From Blastococcus sp. HT6-4 (GTDB taxonomy: Bacteria > Actinomycetota > Actinomycetes > Mycobacteriales > Geodermatophilaceae), in NCBI RefSeq assembly GCF_039679125.1, contig NZ_CP155551.1:2170001-2234000 (forward strand): 64,000 nt of DNA. Direction: 5' to 3'. Under the pieces are notes generated by a model. The model saw only the letters and a program-made list of their open reading frames with translations, did no database searches and had not been told where the DNA came from. The position numbers and the translations under genes were made by a program. This document shows, in pieces, positions 10,383 through 20,977 of the stretch; position 1 is the first letter of the stretch; every line of letters starts with the position of its first letter.

Positions 10383-12973
10383 CGGCGGGCGCGCCGGTCG
10401 AGCTGCCGGGACTGGACCCGTCCTGGTCGCGGTGGATCACCGTTCCCGGTGCCGACGGCGAGAAGCACCTCTGGCACGTGCTCGACAACGGGGTCCCCGA
10501 CGCGGTCGGCACCCTGCTCTGCGTCCACGGCAACCCGACCTGGTCCTACCTGTGGCGCCGCCTGGTCGCCGCCGCACCGCCGGGGTGGCGCGTCGTCGCT
10601 CCCGACCAGCTGGGCATGGGCTGGTCCGAACGGCCGGCCGCGCCGCGGACCCTGGCCCAGCGGGTGACCGATCTCGGAGACCTCACCGCCGCGCTGGGCA
10701 TCAGCGGACCGGTCGTGACGGTGGCCCACGACTGGGGCGGCATCATCTCCCTCGGCTGGGCGCTCGAGCACCGGCCGGTCGTGCGGGGCGTGGTCCTCAC
10801 GAACACCGCCGTCGCCATGCCCGAGGGTGATCTGGGGCCCGCACTGATCCGGCTGGCGCACGCGCCGGGCCTGCGCGCCGCCGTCACCGTCGGCAGTTCC
10901 GTGTTCGTCCGCGGGGCGACGGCGCTGTCGTGGCCGCCGCTCCCCCGGGAGATCCGCCGGGCGTACGCGCAGCCCTACCCGTCGGCCGCACGGCGCCGGG
11001 CCGTGGGCGAGTTCGTCGCCGACATCCCCTTCCGGCCGGGCCACCCCTCCCGTCCGGCGCAGGAGGCGATCGCGGAGGGCATCCGCACGCTGGACGTCCC
11101 CGCGCTCCTCCTGTGGGGGCCCCGGGACCCGGTCTTCGGTGCGAAGTACCTGGCCGACCTGCGCGAGCGGCTGCCCCGGGCAGAGGTGCACCGCTACGAG
11201 GGCGCCTCCCACCTGCTCCCGGAGGACGCACCGCAGTACGCCGAGGCGGTGGCCACGTGGGTGACCGACACGTTCGCCGCGCCCGACGCTCCCGCCCCGG
11301 CCCGGGGCGGGACGTCGGCGGAGCCGCCGGCCCGGCCGTGGGCGGCCCTGGCCGCCCGCTCGGAGGACGACTCCCCGGCGGTCGTGGAGGCGGGCGGGGG
11401 CTCGGTCACCTGGGCGCGACTGGCCCGCCGGGTCTCCGATCTCGCCGCCGGCCTGGCCGCGGCCGGCGTCCGTCCGGGAGACCGGGTGGCGCTCCTGGTG
11501 GAGCCCTCGGCCGACCTGACGGCAGCGGTCTACGCCACCTGGCGCGCCGGAGCCGTCATCGTCGTCGCCGACAAGGGCCTCGGCCTCCGCGGCATGCGCC
11601 GGGCGTTGCGCGGCGCGGCGCCGGACCACGTCCTCGGCAGCACCGCGGGTCTGGCCGCCGCACGGGCGATGGGCCTGCCCGGGACGCGCATCCTGGCCGG
11701 GCCGGCGACGGCGCGGCTCCGCCGGGCCCTCGGGGCCGAGCACGACCTGGCCTCGCTGGAGGTGCTCGGCCGGGCGTCGTCCGCCCCGGCGGAGGCCCCG
11801 CCGGACGCCGACTGCGCGGTCGTCTTCACCTCCGGGGCCACCGGCCCGGCGAAGGGCGTGGTCTACACGCAGCGCCAGGTCGGTGCGCAGCTCGAGCTGG
11901 TCCGGACGGCCTACGGCCTCACGCCCGGTGACTCGCTGGTGGCCGCGTTCGCACCCTTCTCCATCCTCGGCCCGGGGCTCGGCATCGCCTCGTCCGTCCC
12001 CGACATCGACGTCACGGCGCCCGGCACGCTCACCGCCGCGAAGCTGGCCGACGCCGCGGCCGCGGTGGACGCCACGGTGGTGTTCGCAGCGCCGGCCGCC
12101 CTGCGCCGCGTGGCCGCCACCACCGCGGAGATGACCGGGGAGCAGCGGTCGGCGCTGAGCCGGGTGCGGCTGCTCATGTCCGCGGGAGCGCCCGTACCGA
12201 CCCCGCTCCTGCGCAGGCTCGGTGACACCTTCCCGGGGGCCGAGCCGCACACGCCCTACGGCATGACGGAGGCGCTCCCGGTCACCGACGTCTCCCTGGA
12301 CGAGGTCGAGGCCGCCGGTCCGGGCGACGGCGTCTGCGTCGGCCGCCCGGTGCCCGGCGTCGAGGTCCGGATCAGCCCGCTCTCCCCGCTGGGCGCCGCC
12401 GACGGCCGGCTCACGAGCGCTCCCGGGGTTCCCGGCGAGGTGTGCGTGCGCGCCCCGCACGTGAAGGACCGCTACGACGCCCTGTGGGCCACCGAGCGTG
12501 CCGCCGCCCGCGACCCGGGATGGCACCGCACCGGGGACGTCGGGCACCTGGACGGCGAGGGACGGCTCTGGATCGAGGGCCGGCTGGCGCACGTGATCAC
12601 CACCCCGGACGGCCCGGTGACCCCGGTCGGCCCGGAGCTCCGGATCGAGGACCTGGACGCCGTCTCCGCCGCGGCGGTCGTCGGCGTCGGCCCGCCAGGC
12701 GCCCAGGTGGCCGTGGCCGTCGTCGTGCCCGCGGGCCGTGCCCCGCGCCGTGCACCCCGCGCCGGCCGGCTCACCGTGGCTCCTCCCGAGCTCGCCGACC
12801 GGGTCCGCGACGCGGCGGGGATCGACCTCGCCGCCGTCCTCGGGGCCACCACGCTGCCGGTCGACATCCGGCACCAGTCGAAGGTGGACCGGGCGGCGCT
12901 GTCCCGCCGGGCGGCCCGTGTCCTCTCCGGCACGCCGGTCCGGTGGGGTGCGCGGCGCGGCAGCACGCCGTGA
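10379..12973 (+). CDS. oleBC: OleBC fusion: beta-lactone decarboxylase plus beta-lactone synthetase
   Basis: A natural two-domain fusion of 864 residues. Residues 1 to about 300 form an alpha/beta hydrolase like haloalkane dehalogenases (OleB): HGNPTW from His50, nucleophile Asp118 in AHDWGG, catalytic His278 in GASHLL. It decarboxylates a beta-lactone to an olefin. After a Pro/Ala-rich linker (about 300-325) comes an AMP-dependent ligase-fold domain (OleC) with the nucleotide motif TSGATGPAKG (484-493) and YGMTE (627-631), which activates the 2-alkyl-3-hydroxyacid and closes the beta-lactone. Such fusions are known from actinobacteria, for example Micrococcus luteus. It starts at a GTG overlapping the oleA stop (GTGA) and overlaps oleD in the same way. 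Confidence 0.94.
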   Translation: MTAGAPVELPGLDPSWSRWITVPGADGEKHLWHVLDNGVPDAVGTLLCVHGNPTWSYLWRRLVAAAPPGWRVVAPDQLGMGWSERPAAPRTLAQRVTDLGDLTAALGISGPVVTVAHDWGGIISLGWALEHRPVVRGVVLTNTAVAMPEGDLGPALIRLAHAPGLRAAVTVGSSVFVRGATALSWPPLPREIRRAYAQPYPSAARRRAVGEFVADIPFRPGHPSRPAQEAIAEGIRTLDVPALLLWGPRDPVFGAKYLADLRERLPRAEVHRYEGASHLLPEDAPQYAEAVATWVTDTFAAPDAPAPARGGTSAEPPARPWAALAARSEDDSPAVVEAGGGSVTWARLARRVSDLAAGLAAAGVRPGDRVALLVEPSADLTAAVYATWRAGAVIVVADKGLGLRGMRRALRGAAPDHVLGSTAGLAAARAMGLPGTRILAGPATARLRRALGAEHDLASLEVLGRASSAPAEAPPDADCAVVFTSGATGPAKGVVYTQRQVGAQLELVRTAYGLTPGDSLVAAFAPFSILGPGLGIASSVPDIDVTAPGTLTAAKLADAAAAVDATVVFAAPAALRRVAATTAEMTGEQRSALSRVRLLMSAGAPVPTPLLRRLGDTFPGAEPHTPYGMTEALPVTDVSLDEVEAAGPGDGVCVGRPVPGVEVRISPLSPLGAADGRLTSAPGVPGEVCVRAPHVKDRYDALWATERAAARDPGWHRTGDVGHLDGEGRLWIEGRLAHVITTPDGPVTPVGPELRIEDLDAVSAAAVVGVGPPGAQVAVAVVVPAGRAPRRAPRAGRLTVAPPELADRVRDAAGIDLAAVLGATTLPVDIRHQSKVDRAALSRRAARVLSGTPVRWGARRGSTP

Positions 12974-13998
12974 AGGTCCTGGTCACCGGCGCGAGCGGGA
13001 TGCTGGGCCGGGTCGCCGCCCGGCGCCTGCTGGCGCGGGGCGACGAGGTGACGGTCCTGCAGCGCCGTCCCGCCGGCCTGCCCTGCGCCGAGGTGCTCGG
13101 GGACGTCGCCGAGCCCTCCGTGGTGGCCCGGGCGGCCGAGGGGCAGGACGCGGTCGTCCACCTCGCCGCGAAGGTCGACGTCACCGGCAGGTGGGCGGAG
13201 TACGCCCGAGCCAACATCCAGGGGACGAGGAACGTCGTCGCCGCCTGTGCCGCCGGGGGCGTCGCGCGGCTGGTGCACGTGTCGTCCCCGTCGGTCTCGC
13301 ACGCCGGTTCCCCGCTGGTCGCCGCCGGGGCCGATCCCGCCGACCCGGCGCGGGCGCGCGGGCACTACTCGCGGTCCAAGGCGGTGGCCGAGCAGGAAGC
13401 CCTCGCCGCGGACTCGGCGGGGCTCGCGGTGCTCGCCGTGCGCCCCCACCTGGTGTGGGGGCCCGGCGACGAGCAGCTCGTGGCGCGGATCGTCGGGCGC
13501 GCCCGGCGTGGTCGCCTGCCGCTCATCGGCTCGGGCGCCGCGCTCATCGACACGACCTACGTCGACAACGCTGCTGCCGCCCTCGTGGCCGCCGTCGACG
13601 CGTGCGGCCCCGTGCACGGGGAGGCACTGGTGGTCTCCAACGGCGAGCCGCGCACGGTCGCCGAGATCCTGCGGCGGCTGTGCGCTGCCGCGGGCGCGCC
13701 CGGACCGCGGGGTCGGGTGCCGACCCCCGCGGCCTGGCTGGCCGGCGCGGTGGTGGACGGCGTCTGGGCCGCGACCGGCCGGCGCGCGACCCCTCCCCTG
13801 ACCCGGTTCCTCACCGAGCAGCTGACGACCGCGCACTGGTTCGACCAGCGGCGGACCCGGGCAGCGCTCGGCTGGCGGCCGGAGGTCGGCCTCGACGAGG
13901 GCTTCGCCCGGCTGGCCGCCTGGTACGCCGGCGCGGCCGAGGGGACGGATCAGGGGGCGGGCACCGTCGGCGTCCGGCAGGTGCCCGTCAGCCGGTGA
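12970..13998 (+). CDS. oleD: OleD, 2-alkyl-3-ketoacid reductase
   Basis: A 342-residue extended short-chain dehydrogenase. The NADP-binding motif VTGASGMLG is at the N-terminus, VHVSSPSV supplies the catalytic serine region, and YSRSK provides Tyr133 and Lys137. OleD reduces the OleA product to the 2-alkyl-3-hydroxyacid used by the OleC domain. It starts at a GTG inside the stop of oleBC. Its last bases overlap the last bases of the convergent cytochrome P450 gene by 11 bp. The region around residues 200-280 (LIDTTYVDN, then FLTEQLTTAHWFD) is typical of the 3-beta-HSD-like branch that includes OleD. Confidence 0.92.
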   Translation: MKVLVTGASGMLGRVAARRLLARGDEVTVLQRRPAGLPCAEVLGDVAEPSVVARAAEGQDAVVHLAAKVDVTGRWAEYARANIQGTRNVVAACAAGGVARLVHVSSPSVSHAGSPLVAAGADPADPARARGHYSRSKAVAEQEALAADSAGLAVLAVRPHLVWGPGDEQLVARIVGRARRGRLPLIGSGAALIDTTYVDNAAAALVAAVDACGPVHGEALVVSNGEPRTVAEILRRLCAAAGAPGPRGRVPTPAAWLAGAVVDGVWAATGRRATPPLTRFLTEQLTTAHWFDQRRTRAALGWRPEVGLDEGFARLAAWYAGAAEGTDQGAGTVGVRQVPVSR

Positions 13999-15256
13999 TC
14001 GACGCCTCGGCCGGGACGCCCGGCCGGACGTCGTGGATCACGAAACCGTCCCGCGGGAGGGTGGGCAGCCGGGTGAGGCCGACGCTGAGGTCCTGGACAC
14101 CGACCCGGTAGCTCATCGACCGCGTGAGCAGCCGGACGGACTCCGCGATCAGCAGCCGGGTCATCGGCTCGCCCGGGCAGCGGTGGTCGTCGCGGTAGTC
14201 ACCGGCGCCCTGCGGCACCAGGGTGTACGGGTCACCGGGCCAGTCGCGGAAGCGTTCCGGTCGGAAGACCTCCGGATCTGTCCACACCCGCTCGTCGTGG
14301 TTGGTGCCGTAGAGGTCGAGCAGCACCCGCTCCCCCACCGGGAAGTCGTACCCGGCCCAGGTGAACGGCCGCCGGACCCGGCCGCCGACGAGCGGGAAGA
14401 ACGGGAACAGCCGGCGGACTTCGTCGACGAACCCGAACAGGTCGTCCTCGTCTCCGGCAGCGAACGTCCGGTGCCACCGCGGCTGCTGGAGCAGGGCCAG
14501 CGCGGCGAAGACGACGAACCGGCTGACCGCCACGGTCGGGCGCAGCACGTTGAGCAGCTCGACCCCGGCAGCGGGCACCGTGAGCAGCTCTCCCTCGGTG
14601 TCCCGGTGCCGCGCGATCACCGCCAGGGCGCTGTCCTCGGGCACCTGCAGCGCACCGGCCCGCACCTGTGCCACCAGCCCGCGCGCCCACAGCTCCGACC
14701 GGTTGCGCAGCAGCCGGGCCCACCAGTTGGGCGGGCCGATGGTGCCGGCCCGATCGACCATCACCGCCAGCTCCCGGGTGCGGCGGCGGACGTCACGCTC
14801 GGTCGCCGGCACGCCCGCCCAGCGCAGCGCCGTGCGGGTGAGCACGTCCCGGACGGCGTCGTGCAGGACGACGCGACCGGCACGCTGCCACCGCGGCACC
14901 GCGGCTCGCCACTCCTCGGCGAACAGGTCGGTGATCCGTTCGCTCCCCGTGCCCTGCAAAACGGTGAGGAACATGTCCTTCCGGTGCCGGTGGGCGCCCC
15001 CGTCCAGCGCCTGCACGCTCCCCAGGTCCTGCAGCAGGTGGAGGATGGACGGCGGGAACGCGTCGGTCCGGGTGAACCGCTCGCCGCTGTAGAAGATCCG
15101 CGCGGCTTCGGCGCCGCGCACGCAGACCGCCGGCTCGAGCAGCAACCGGGTGCGGAAGGCGTCGGTCCCCAGCCGATCGCAGCGGCTGGAGATGAAGGTG
15201 TAGCCCTCACGCAGGAGGGCCAGGCTGCTGTCGGGGGTGCGGAGGGTCGGGATCAT
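13988..15256 (-). CDS. CYP152-family fatty acid peroxygenase (P450)
   Basis: A 422-residue P450 that aligns closely with Bacillus P450-BSbeta by eye with a constant offset of three residues. Arg239-Pro240 in NVLRPTVA equals the carboxylate-binding Arg242-Pro243, the heme ligand Cys360 in HRCPGE equals Cys363, and Gln82 in SVQALDG equals Gln85. Family members use hydrogen peroxide without redox partners to hydroxylate or decarboxylate fatty acids. The terminal-alkene producer OleT has His at position 85, so Gln here favours hydroxylation, although mixed activity is possible. The ATG at 15256 gives the BSbeta-like N-terminus; the in-frame upstream start would add 15 residues. Tail overlap with oleD may link regulation or function. 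Confidence 0.93.
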   Translation of the reverse strand: MIPTLRTPDSSLALLREGYTFISSRCDRLGTDAFRTRLLLEPAVCVRGAEAARIFYSGERFTRTDAFPPSILHLLQDLGSVQALDGGAHRHRKDMFLTVLQGTGSERITDLFAEEWRAAVPRWQRAGRVVLHDAVRDVLTRTALRWAGVPATERDVRRRTRELAVMVDRAGTIGPPNWWARLLRNRSELWARGLVAQVRAGALQVPEDSALAVIARHRDTEGELLTVPAAGVELLNVLRPTVAVSRFVVFAALALLQQPRWHRTFAAGDEDDLFGFVDEVRRLFPFFPLVGGRVRRPFTWAGYDFPVGERVLLDLYGTNHDERVWTDPEVFRPERFRDWPGDPYTLVPQGAGDYRDDHRCPGEPMTRLLIAESVRLLTRSMSYRVGVQDLSVGLTRLPTLPRDGFVIHDVRPGVPAEASITG

Positions 15257-15374
15257 GCAAGGCCTCTTCCCGTCTGAGCAGGCGTTGGTTTCACCCGGCA
15301 AGCACCGTAACCGTGCCCACCCCGACCACGCAGCTCTGCGGCCGGCCGGGGCCGGTGCCCGAGCGCCCCGGACG

Positions 15375-15785
<411 letters not shown>

Positions 15786-15790
15786 GCCGA

Positions 15791-16273
15791 TCACGCTAGG
15801 TGCGGCTCCGGGACCTGGGCTTCTCGATTCCTGACCGGTCTGGTCACCTGCTTGGCGATGCACGGCGGGATCCCCGGGAGCCCCTCGGCCACCCGCTGCC
15901 GGTAGACGCTGGGGGGCATGCCGACCAGCTCGGTGAAGCGGGTGCTGAACGTCCCGAGCGAGCCGTAGCCGACCGCGAAGCAGATCTCGGTCACGCTGAG
16001 GTCGCCCCGGCGCAGCAGCGTCATCGCGCGCTCGATCCGCCGGGTCATGAGGTAGGCGTACGGCGACTCCCCGTACGCCCGCCGGAAGGTCCGGCTCAGG
16101 TGCCCGGCCGACATGTGCGCTCCGCGGGCGAGCGCCTCGACGTCCAGCGGCTGCGCGTACTCCCGGTCGATCCGGTCGCGCACCCGGCGCAGCAGCACGA
16201 GGTCGGACAGGTGCTGCCCGGAGACGGGTCGGCCGGCCACGTGCACGATCGTAGGGATGCGCCGGATCCGCAC
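15791..16273 (-). CDS. AraC-family transcriptional regulator
   Basis: A 160-residue protein made almost entirely of an AraC-type double helix-turn-helix. It shows VEALARGAHMSAGHLSRTFRRAYGESPYAYLMTRRI and VTEICFAVGYGSLGTFSTRF, both canonical. No effector domain precedes it, so it is a minimal regulator, similar to those found with VOC genes. It is 5 bp upstream of the VOC gene and likely controls its own operon. The exact start is uncertain: the ATG at 16273 gives about 27 non-conserved residues before the domain. Confidence 0.88.
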   Translation of the reverse strand: MRIRRIPTIVHVAGRPVSGQHLSDLVLLRRVRDRIDREYAQPLDVEALARGAHMSAGHLSRTFRRAYGESPYAYLMTRRIERAMTLLRRGDLSVTEICFAVGYGSLGTFSTRFTELVGMPPSVYRQRVAEGLPGIPPCIAKQVTRPVRNREAQVPEPHLA

Positions 16274-16296
16274 AAGGGTCCGCGGCGGTCGGCCGG

Positions 16297-17037
16297 TCAG
16301 GCCGCGTCGAGCTCGCGGGCGACGGCCGCGGCCGCCTCGGCCAGGTGCGACACCCAGTACGGCACGCGGTCCGCGGAGTACCGCACGGACGGCGCGGCCA
16401 CCGACAGCGCGGCCCCGTCGAACCCGCCGGCCGGTGGGACGGCGACCCCCACCGCCGTCAGCCCCGCCTCGGTGCCCTGGTCGTTGACCGCGAACCCCCG
16501 GCGCCGGACCGTGTCCAGCTCCCGTTGCAGGCGGGCCGCCGCGGCTCCGTCCAGGGCGTCGAGGACGACGGCGCGCCGATCGCCGTCCAGCGTCGCCAGC
16601 ACCGCCTTGCCGCCCGAGCTCAGGTGGGCCGGGAGGGTCCGGCCGGTGCGGTCACCGACCCGCAGCACCTGGTCGCTCTCGGCCGTCGCGACGAACCGGA
16701 CGACCGAGCCGGTCAGCACCATGACGTTGGCCGTCTCGCCCACCGCCCCGGCCAGCCTGCGCAGGTGCGGCAGGGCGGCCTCGCGCAGCGTGGCGGCCGA
16801 CGCCCGCTGCACCGGGCCGGCGCCCAGGACCGGCCCGGGGCCGTACCGGCGGTCCGGGAGCTGCTCGGCGAAATCGCGGTAGACCAGCATCCCCAGCAGC
16901 CGGTGGGCCGTCGAGACCGAGACCTCCAGCCGCGTCGCTACGTCGGTCACCCGCATCGCGCCCTCCTGCTGGAGCAGCGTCGCGAGCAGCAGCGCGGAGT
17001 CCACGGATCCGATCGCGTAGGCCGGCTTGTTCCTCAC
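16297..17037 (-). CDS. IclR-family transcriptional regulator
   Basis: A 246-residue regulator with an N-terminal winged HTH (residues about 10-65, VTDVATRLEVSVSTAHRLLGMLVYRDF) and a C-terminal effector-binding domain recognisable from HLSSGGKAVLATL and GLTAVGVAVPPAGG. IclR proteins often control degradation of aromatic or small carbon compounds by binding an operator between divergent genes. It is transcribed away from the flavin hydroxylase gene with an 83-bp gap, which makes that gene the obvious target. The effector is unknown. Confidence 0.93.
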   Translation of the reverse strand: MRNKPAYAIGSVDSALLLATLLQQEGAMRVTDVATRLEVSVSTAHRLLGMLVYRDFAEQLPDRRYGPGPVLGAGPVQRASAATLREAALPHLRRLAGAVGETANVMVLTGSVVRFVATAESDQVLRVGDRTGRTLPAHLSSGGKAVLATLDGDRRAVVLDALDGAAAARLQRELDTVRRRGFAVNDQGTEAGLTAVGVAVPPAGGFDGAALSVAAPSVRYSADRVPYWVSHLAEAAAAVARELDAA

Positions 17038-17120
17038 ACCAGAAAAGCCTATCCCGCGCTGCGGAAGGTGCGGGACCGTGGGACGGTGCCGCCGCCGGCG
17101 GTCGCCGAGGGAGTTGAGTC

Positions 17121-19037
17121 GTGCAGTTCCACCTGGACGGATACCGGCCCGGGGACCCCCTGGTCGAGGACGCGCACCCGTCGGTGGCCGACCGGCCGCG
17201 CGGCCTGCCCGAGGAGGTCGACGTCCTGATCGTCGGCTGCGGGCCGGCCGGCATGGTGCTGGCCGCGCAGCTGGCCGCCTTCCCCGACATCCGGACGGCG
17301 ATCGTCGACCGCCGCGACGGCCCGCTCGCCGTGGGCCAGGCCGACGGCGTCGCCTGCCGGACGGTGGAGATGTTCGAGGCGTTCGGGCTGGCCGACCAGC
17401 TGGTCGCCGAGGCCTACTGGGTCAACGAGGTCTCCTTCTGGCGGCCGGACCCGGCCGACCGGACCCGGATCACCCGCACCGGCCGGGTGCAGGACGTCGA
17501 GGACGGCCTGTCGGAGTTCCCGCACGTCATCGTCAACCAGGCCCGGATGCTGGCCTGGCTGCGCGACCACATGGCGCGGTCGGCGTCCCGGCTCGAGCCG
17601 TTCCACGGCCTGCAGGCCGCCGACGTCCGGGTCGACCCCGGGGGCGAGCAGCCGGTGACGGTCACCCTGCGGCACGTGCGGGGCGGGGTCGAGACCGGCG
17701 GGACCTCGACGATCCGGGCCACGTACGTCGTCGGCTGCGACGGCGCCCGCAGCGCGATCCGCGGCGCCATCGGCCAGGAGCTGGTCGGCGACCCCATGAA
17801 CCAGTCGTGGGGCGTGATGGACGTGCTGGCCGTGACCGACTTCCCCGACATCCGGCTCAAGTGCGCGATCCACTCGGCCAACCAGGGCAACATCCTGATC
17901 ATCCCGCGCGAGGGCGGGTACATGGTGCGCCTCTACATCGAGCTCGACGCGGTCCACGACCGGGAGATGCTCGAGAGCCGGGACGTGACACCGGAGAAGC
18001 TGGCCGCGGTGGCCAACCGCATCATGGCGCCGTACACCCTCGACGTGAAGGACGTCGGCTGGTGGTCGGTCTACGAGATCGGCCAGCGGCTGTGCGCGAG
18101 GTTCGACGACCTGCCGCCCGGGGAGACCGACCGGCTGCCGCACGTCTTCATCGCCGGCGACGCCTGCCACACGCACAGCGCGAAGGCCGGCCAGGGCATG
18201 AACGTCTCCATGGCCGACGCCTGGAACCTCGGGTGGAAGCTCGCCGCCGTCCTGCGGGGCACCGCCCGGCCGGAGCTGCTGAACACCTACTCCGCCGAGC
18301 GCCGGGCGATCGCCCAGGAGCTCATCGACTTCGACCGCGAGTTCGCCCGCATGTTCAGCGCCGCGCCCGCCGACGGCGACACCACCGCCGGGGGCGTGGA
18401 CCCGGAGGAGTTCCAGCGGTACTTCGTGCAGCAGGGCCGGTTCACCGCCGGCGTCGCCACCCGGTACGCGCCGTCGATGATCACCTATGGGACCGGGCAC
18501 CAGCACCTGGCGGAGGGCTTCCCGGTCGGGATGCGGTTCCACTCCGCGCCGGTCATCCGGCTGGCCGACGCCAAGCCGGTCCAGCTCGGGCACGCCGCCC
18601 GCGCGGACGGCGCCTGGCGGCTCTACGTCTTCGCCGACGCGGACAGCCCGGCTGCTCCCGGCTCGCGGGCCCGCGCGCTGTGCGACGTCCTGGCGTCGGA
18701 GGGGTCCCCACTGGTCCGGTTCACCCCGCCCCGCGCCGACCCCGACTCCGTGATCGACGTCCGCGCCGTCTTCCAGCAGGGGCACCGGGACCTGACCGTC
18801 GACGAGCTGCCCCCGGTCCTGCTGCCGCGCAAGGGCCGGCTGGGGCTGGTCGACTACGAGAAGGCCTTCTGCCCCGACCCAGCGGCCGGAGACGTGTTCG
18901 CGCTGCGGGGCATCGACCGCGAGCAGGGCTGCATGGTGCTCGTCCGGCCGGACCAGTACGTCGCGGCGGTGCTCGCGCTGGACGCGCACCGGGAGCTGAC
19001 GGACCTCCTCGCCGGGGTCCTGCTCGACGCCCGGTAG
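17121..19037 (+). CDS. FAD-dependent aromatic hydroxylase, 3-hydroxybenzoate 4-monooxygenase/phenol 2-monooxygenase type
   Basis: A 638-residue class A flavoprotein monooxygenase with three parts. The FAD motif GCGPAG is near residue 40, the DG motif VVGCDGARSAIR near 210, and the GD motif FIAGDACHTHSAKAGQGMN near 345. A C-terminal thioredoxin-fold-like domain follows (about 460-638). The length and three-domain layout match 3-hydroxybenzoate 4-monooxygenase (MobA) and fungal phenol hydroxylase, rather than the shorter PobA. The likely reaction is NADPH-dependent ortho-hydroxylation of a phenolic ring. No ring-cleavage gene is nearby, so the exact substrate is open. It is divergent from an IclR gene that probably controls it, and it ends at TAG. 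Confidence 0.9.
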   Translation: MQFHLDGYRPGDPLVEDAHPSVADRPRGLPEEVDVLIVGCGPAGMVLAAQLAAFPDIRTAIVDRRDGPLAVGQADGVACRTVEMFEAFGLADQLVAEAYWVNEVSFWRPDPADRTRITRTGRVQDVEDGLSEFPHVIVNQARMLAWLRDHMARSASRLEPFHGLQAADVRVDPGGEQPVTVTLRHVRGGVETGGTSTIRATYVVGCDGARSAIRGAIGQELVGDPMNQSWGVMDVLAVTDFPDIRLKCAIHSANQGNILIIPREGGYMVRLYIELDAVHDREMLESRDVTPEKLAAVANRIMAPYTLDVKDVGWWSVYEIGQRLCARFDDLPPGETDRLPHVFIAGDACHTHSAKAGQGMNVSMADAWNLGWKLAAVLRGTARPELLNTYSAERRAIAQELIDFDREFARMFSAAPADGDTTAGGVDPEEFQRYFVQQGRFTAGVATRYAPSMITYGTGHQHLAEGFPVGMRFHSAPVIRLADAKPVQLGHAARADGAWRLYVFADADSPAAPGSRARALCDVLASEGSPLVRFTPPRADPDSVIDVRAVFQQGHRDLTVDELPPVLLPRKGRLGLVDYEKAFCPDPAAGDVFALRGIDREQGCMVLVRPDQYVAAVLALDAHRELTDLLAGVLLDAR

Positions 19038-19046
19038 TGCCCGCGG

Positions 19047-20606
<1,560 letters not shown>

Positions 20607-20977
20607 CGGTTGCGCTCCTTCCGTCGGTCCCGGCCACGACGTGTCCGTCGCGTCGTCCGTCCTCCCGCACGGCGGCGCCGCCGGCGGGGGCCGATGGGTG
20701 GCCGTCGGCCTCGATGGCGACGTTACGGTCCCCCGGGTGTGCGCTGAGCGGCGCGCCGCGAAGAAGTCGCCGCACGCGGCGCCGGTCGGCCCGCCGGGCA
20801 GCGCCGCCCCGAGCACGACGTGGCGGACATGGCCGACGTGCGGTGCGTCGGCCATGTCGGCCACCGCCGGTGCTCGGCGGATCGTCCTCGGGCCTCGGCG
20901 CACCCTGGTGGATCACACGGCCGGACCCATCCGCGACGACATCGGCATCCCGGCGCCGGATGGCGGCCCCGCTCGGC
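20607..20977. other. Intergenic region between LysM deacetylase and glpK
   Basis: This 371-bp stretch contains no convincing gene. It must carry the glpK promoter at its left end and holds one striking structure, a 19-bp inverted repeat listed separately. I saw no other repeat or conserved element. Confidence 0.5.
20820..20864. repeat. 19-bp near-perfect inverted repeat
   Basis: GTGGCGGACATGGCCGACG (20820-20838) pairs with CGTCGGCCATGTCGGCCAC (20846-20864) across a 7-base loop with one mismatch. It lies downstream of the LysM deacetylase stop and 214 bp upstream of glpK, both on the minus strand. It may act as terminator of the first gene or as a leader/operator element of the second. The absence of a T-tract does not argue against a terminator in this kind of genome. 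Confidence 0.6.
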
